Part shown: piece by piece, positions 62,212 through 64,000 of the stretch
Position numbering within the stretch: position 1 is the stretch's first letter
Layout: each line of letters begins with the position of its first letter
Assembly: GCF_001540865.1 (NCBI RefSeq)
Contig: NC_033639.1
Span: forward strand, 9,536,432 to 9,600,431
Length of the DNA stretch: 64,000 bases
Direction: 5' to 3'
DNA from: Ananas comosus
Lineage: Eukaryota > Streptophyta > Magnoliopsida > Poales > Bromeliaceae
Notes under the pieces: generated by a model
Told to the model about the DNA's origin: nothing
Databases searched by the model: none
Seen by the model: the letters and a program-made list of their open reading frames with translations, nothing else
Made by a program: the position numbers and the translations under genes

Positions 62212-62509
62212 TTTTTTTTTTTTGTTCAAAGTTTTTTATTAGTGGTTTTATAAAATATATATAGTTTTTTAAAAAAATAAATAATTTTTGATAAATTTAA
62301 AAATTTTAGTTAAAATTTGAATAATTAAAATTGATATTTATAAAGAGTTAATGAAAAACTTAAACAATATACTTTTTAAAAAATTATTAAACGGGCCATT
62401 AAAAAATATATTTTAGAAACAATAAATAAACGAGCTGGCCCAGTGCTTAAGGCCGGTCCAGAACGGACCAGCCCGCGCCGGCCCGCACTAAGGATTAGTG
62501 CAGGATTTA

Positions 62510-62611
62510 TTGCCTTTTTCTTTCAAATACACCATTCAATGTGTTTGATTAATATTTACATGCCTTTTTCTTTCAAATACACCACTCTATTTGTTTGATT
62601 AATATTTACAT
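62510..62611. repeat. 51-bp tandem duplication
   Basis: 'tgcctttttctttcaaatac' through 'gattaatatttaca' occurs twice in succession with three differences. Confidence 0.9.
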
Positions 62612-62619
62612 AACTAGAG

Positions 62620-63340
62620 ATCATATAAAATAATGTGTGGGAAAAGTGGTTAATAGGGACATGCATCACCTTAAGTTTAGTGGTTTAGTTGATTTTCACT
62701 ATGTTCCTTGTAGCTTAAAAGTTTACACTTTGCTGTGCTATGATTTAGCACAATTTTATTTTACAATCCCGTTCTTTAAAAAATTACGCTGACCTACTGT
62801 GTAGTTTAGTATATTTTTCACTTTGCCACCTCTTGATTTTCTTAAAAAAATTCATTTATCGGCTTATTTAATATTAGAATTTTTTGATAAAATAAAGATC
62901 AAACCAAATGGAGGGTAAGTGTAAACTTTTTAGAATCAGTAAAGTAAAAAAAATAAACTAAACCACAAGAGGGCATATTTAAAGTTTACACTGGTTTAAA
63001 TTTATTCTATTTCATTTGGCATTGTTTGATTTTGTGATATTTGATTCAAATTTACACCTACAAAATTTATCAATGTAAACGGCGTAAACTTCAAGAATAA
63101 TCATTCCGCACAAAAGTTGAGAACCTCTTAATGAGAAATAAATTAGATTTAACCCAACTGGTACAGCAACATACATACATTACCGTAGTGAAAATTTCCA
63201 CATTTCTACATACGAGTGAACAACAAGAAGTTTGTTTCTAGATACCATCACAAACAGGGATAAGATCAACACAATCTACTGGGTAACAAAAGAAGGAAAA
63301 AAAAAAAAAAAAAAAGGTGCTTTCCTATGAGATTCAAAAA
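62620..63340. other. Intergenic DNA and probable 3' UTR of the FBPase gene
   Basis: AT-rich. The part nearest 63350 should be the 3' UTR of the minus-strand gene. A poly-A run lies at 63298-63315. Confidence 0.5.
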
Positions 63341-63350
63341 ATTACGACCA

Positions 63351-63751
63351 TCAAACCTCGTACCCAGGATTTATCTTCTGCTGGATATTTCTATAGCTTT
63401 CTAATTCGTGCATATCCTCTAAGCTCCCCATAAACAGGGGAAGCCTTTGATGCAGCTCGACTGGCTGAATCGAAAGGACCCGCGTTTTACCATCTGACCC
63501 TCTACCTCCAGCTTGCTCCACGAGAAAACTGAGTGGGTTAGCCTCGTAGACTAAGCGAAGATGGTCCCTTGGGTTCATCACCAATCCACCGTACATCAAA
63601 GTGCGGTGAAAATCGGCGACCAGAGAACAGATATAGCGAGCCGAGTACTTCTTAGGAAATTGGCCTTTGCCTTGTCTCACCGTGTCAATATATTGCCTTA
63701 AGCCGTCGGGCCAGTCGAAGTATCGCGCATCATTCACGGAATATATCTGTC
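63351..63751 (-). CDS. Chloroplast-type fructose-1,6-bisphosphatase, last exon (partial)
   Basis: FBPase hydrolyses fructose-1,6-bisphosphate to fructose-6-phosphate in the Calvin cycle and starch synthesis. The exon begins after TTTAATGTCAG (GQIYSVNDARYFDWPDGLRQ) and ends GYEV-stop. KYSARYICSLVADFHRTLMY and GGL form the C-terminal catalytic region. LRLVYEANPLSF corresponds to the FBPase active-site signature, whose Glu helps bind metal. The lysine that usually stands just before LRL in GKLRLLYE is His here (DHLRLVYE), and the sequence is closest in style to the second plastid isoform that lacks the redox loop; both points are from memory. The other exons lie beyond the window's right edge; 63752-64000 is intron. 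The frame upstream of 63751 is intronic. Confidence 0.88.
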
Positions 63752-64000
63752 CTGACATTAAAGAGAAGAACCATAAAATGAGTTGAGAAGGATGCACATA
63801 CATCACCTTGCATTACATTACATTGTTCACAAAAGAAAACTATCTAGTTTGGTTGAATGTCTAGAGGGATACAATTCCTTGGGTGCTTTTGAAAGTTAAA
63901 AAGAAATACATATTCATATGTATGTATGATTTTCTATATATGATAGATAAATAGGTAATTTTACGTGCACATGTACATAAATATATCAAAGTAAAATAAT

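Noticed and set aside
62401..62500. GC-rich 'ggcccagtgcttaaggccgg' stretch as an RNA gene
   Set aside because: No tRNA, rRNA or snRNA features were found; it resembles debris of a GC-ended TIR element.

Overview
The window is plant nuclear DNA: AT-rich, intron-bearing, and packed with LINE, SINE, LTR and MITE sequences. The style of the LINE and the chloroplast FBPase exon suggest a monocot, possibly a bromeliad such as pineapple, but that is only an impression. The one confidently recognised host gene is the last exon of a chloroplast-type fructose-1,6-bisphosphatase (63351-63751, minus). Everything else is transposons, duplicated segments, and unrecognised or decayed genes with short exons.

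Layout. 164-1513 is a large inverted repeat. 2285-11575 is copy A of a segmental duplication, split by a 7-kb non-LTR retrotransposon (3209-10201) with an exact 17-bp target duplication. 11.6-16.3 kb holds several long-TIR MITEs and a very small LTR element. 16.4-22.0 kb holds segments X and Y, an anomalous block and two assembly gaps. 22.65-31.6 kb is copy B, interrupted by a 4.7-kb solo-LTR-like element (23717-28440). 31.6-34.2 kb is copy C, identical to B and joined to it by a single N. 34.3-36 kb has exon-like segments. 39.1 kb has a tRNA-type SINE. 40.2-41.05 kb has a two-exon, 96-codon candidate gene. 42.58-42.83 kb has two plus-strand exons. 42.97-46.65 kb is an array of about 22 exon-bearing tandem units. 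47-50.3 kb has three TIR elements. 52.3-55.7 kb is a minus-strand decayed gene with tandemly duplicated exon blocks. 55.5-61.4 kb is an inverted copy (D, then E) of the material seen at 16-34 kb. 62.06 kb has a second SINE.

Main oddities. (1) 20548-21045 matches 58074-58571 as a base-by-base complement read in the SAME direction, without reversal. Normal DNA processes do not produce this, so it is probably an assembly or gap-filling error. (2) Copies B and C are probably one locus counted twice. (3) The LINE and the SINEs share a 3' end with two stem-loops whose pairing is kept although the bases differ, which suggests a SINE that uses this LINE family's reverse transcriptase. (4) The 42.97-46.65 kb array repeats a 78-bp phase-0 exon with splice signals.
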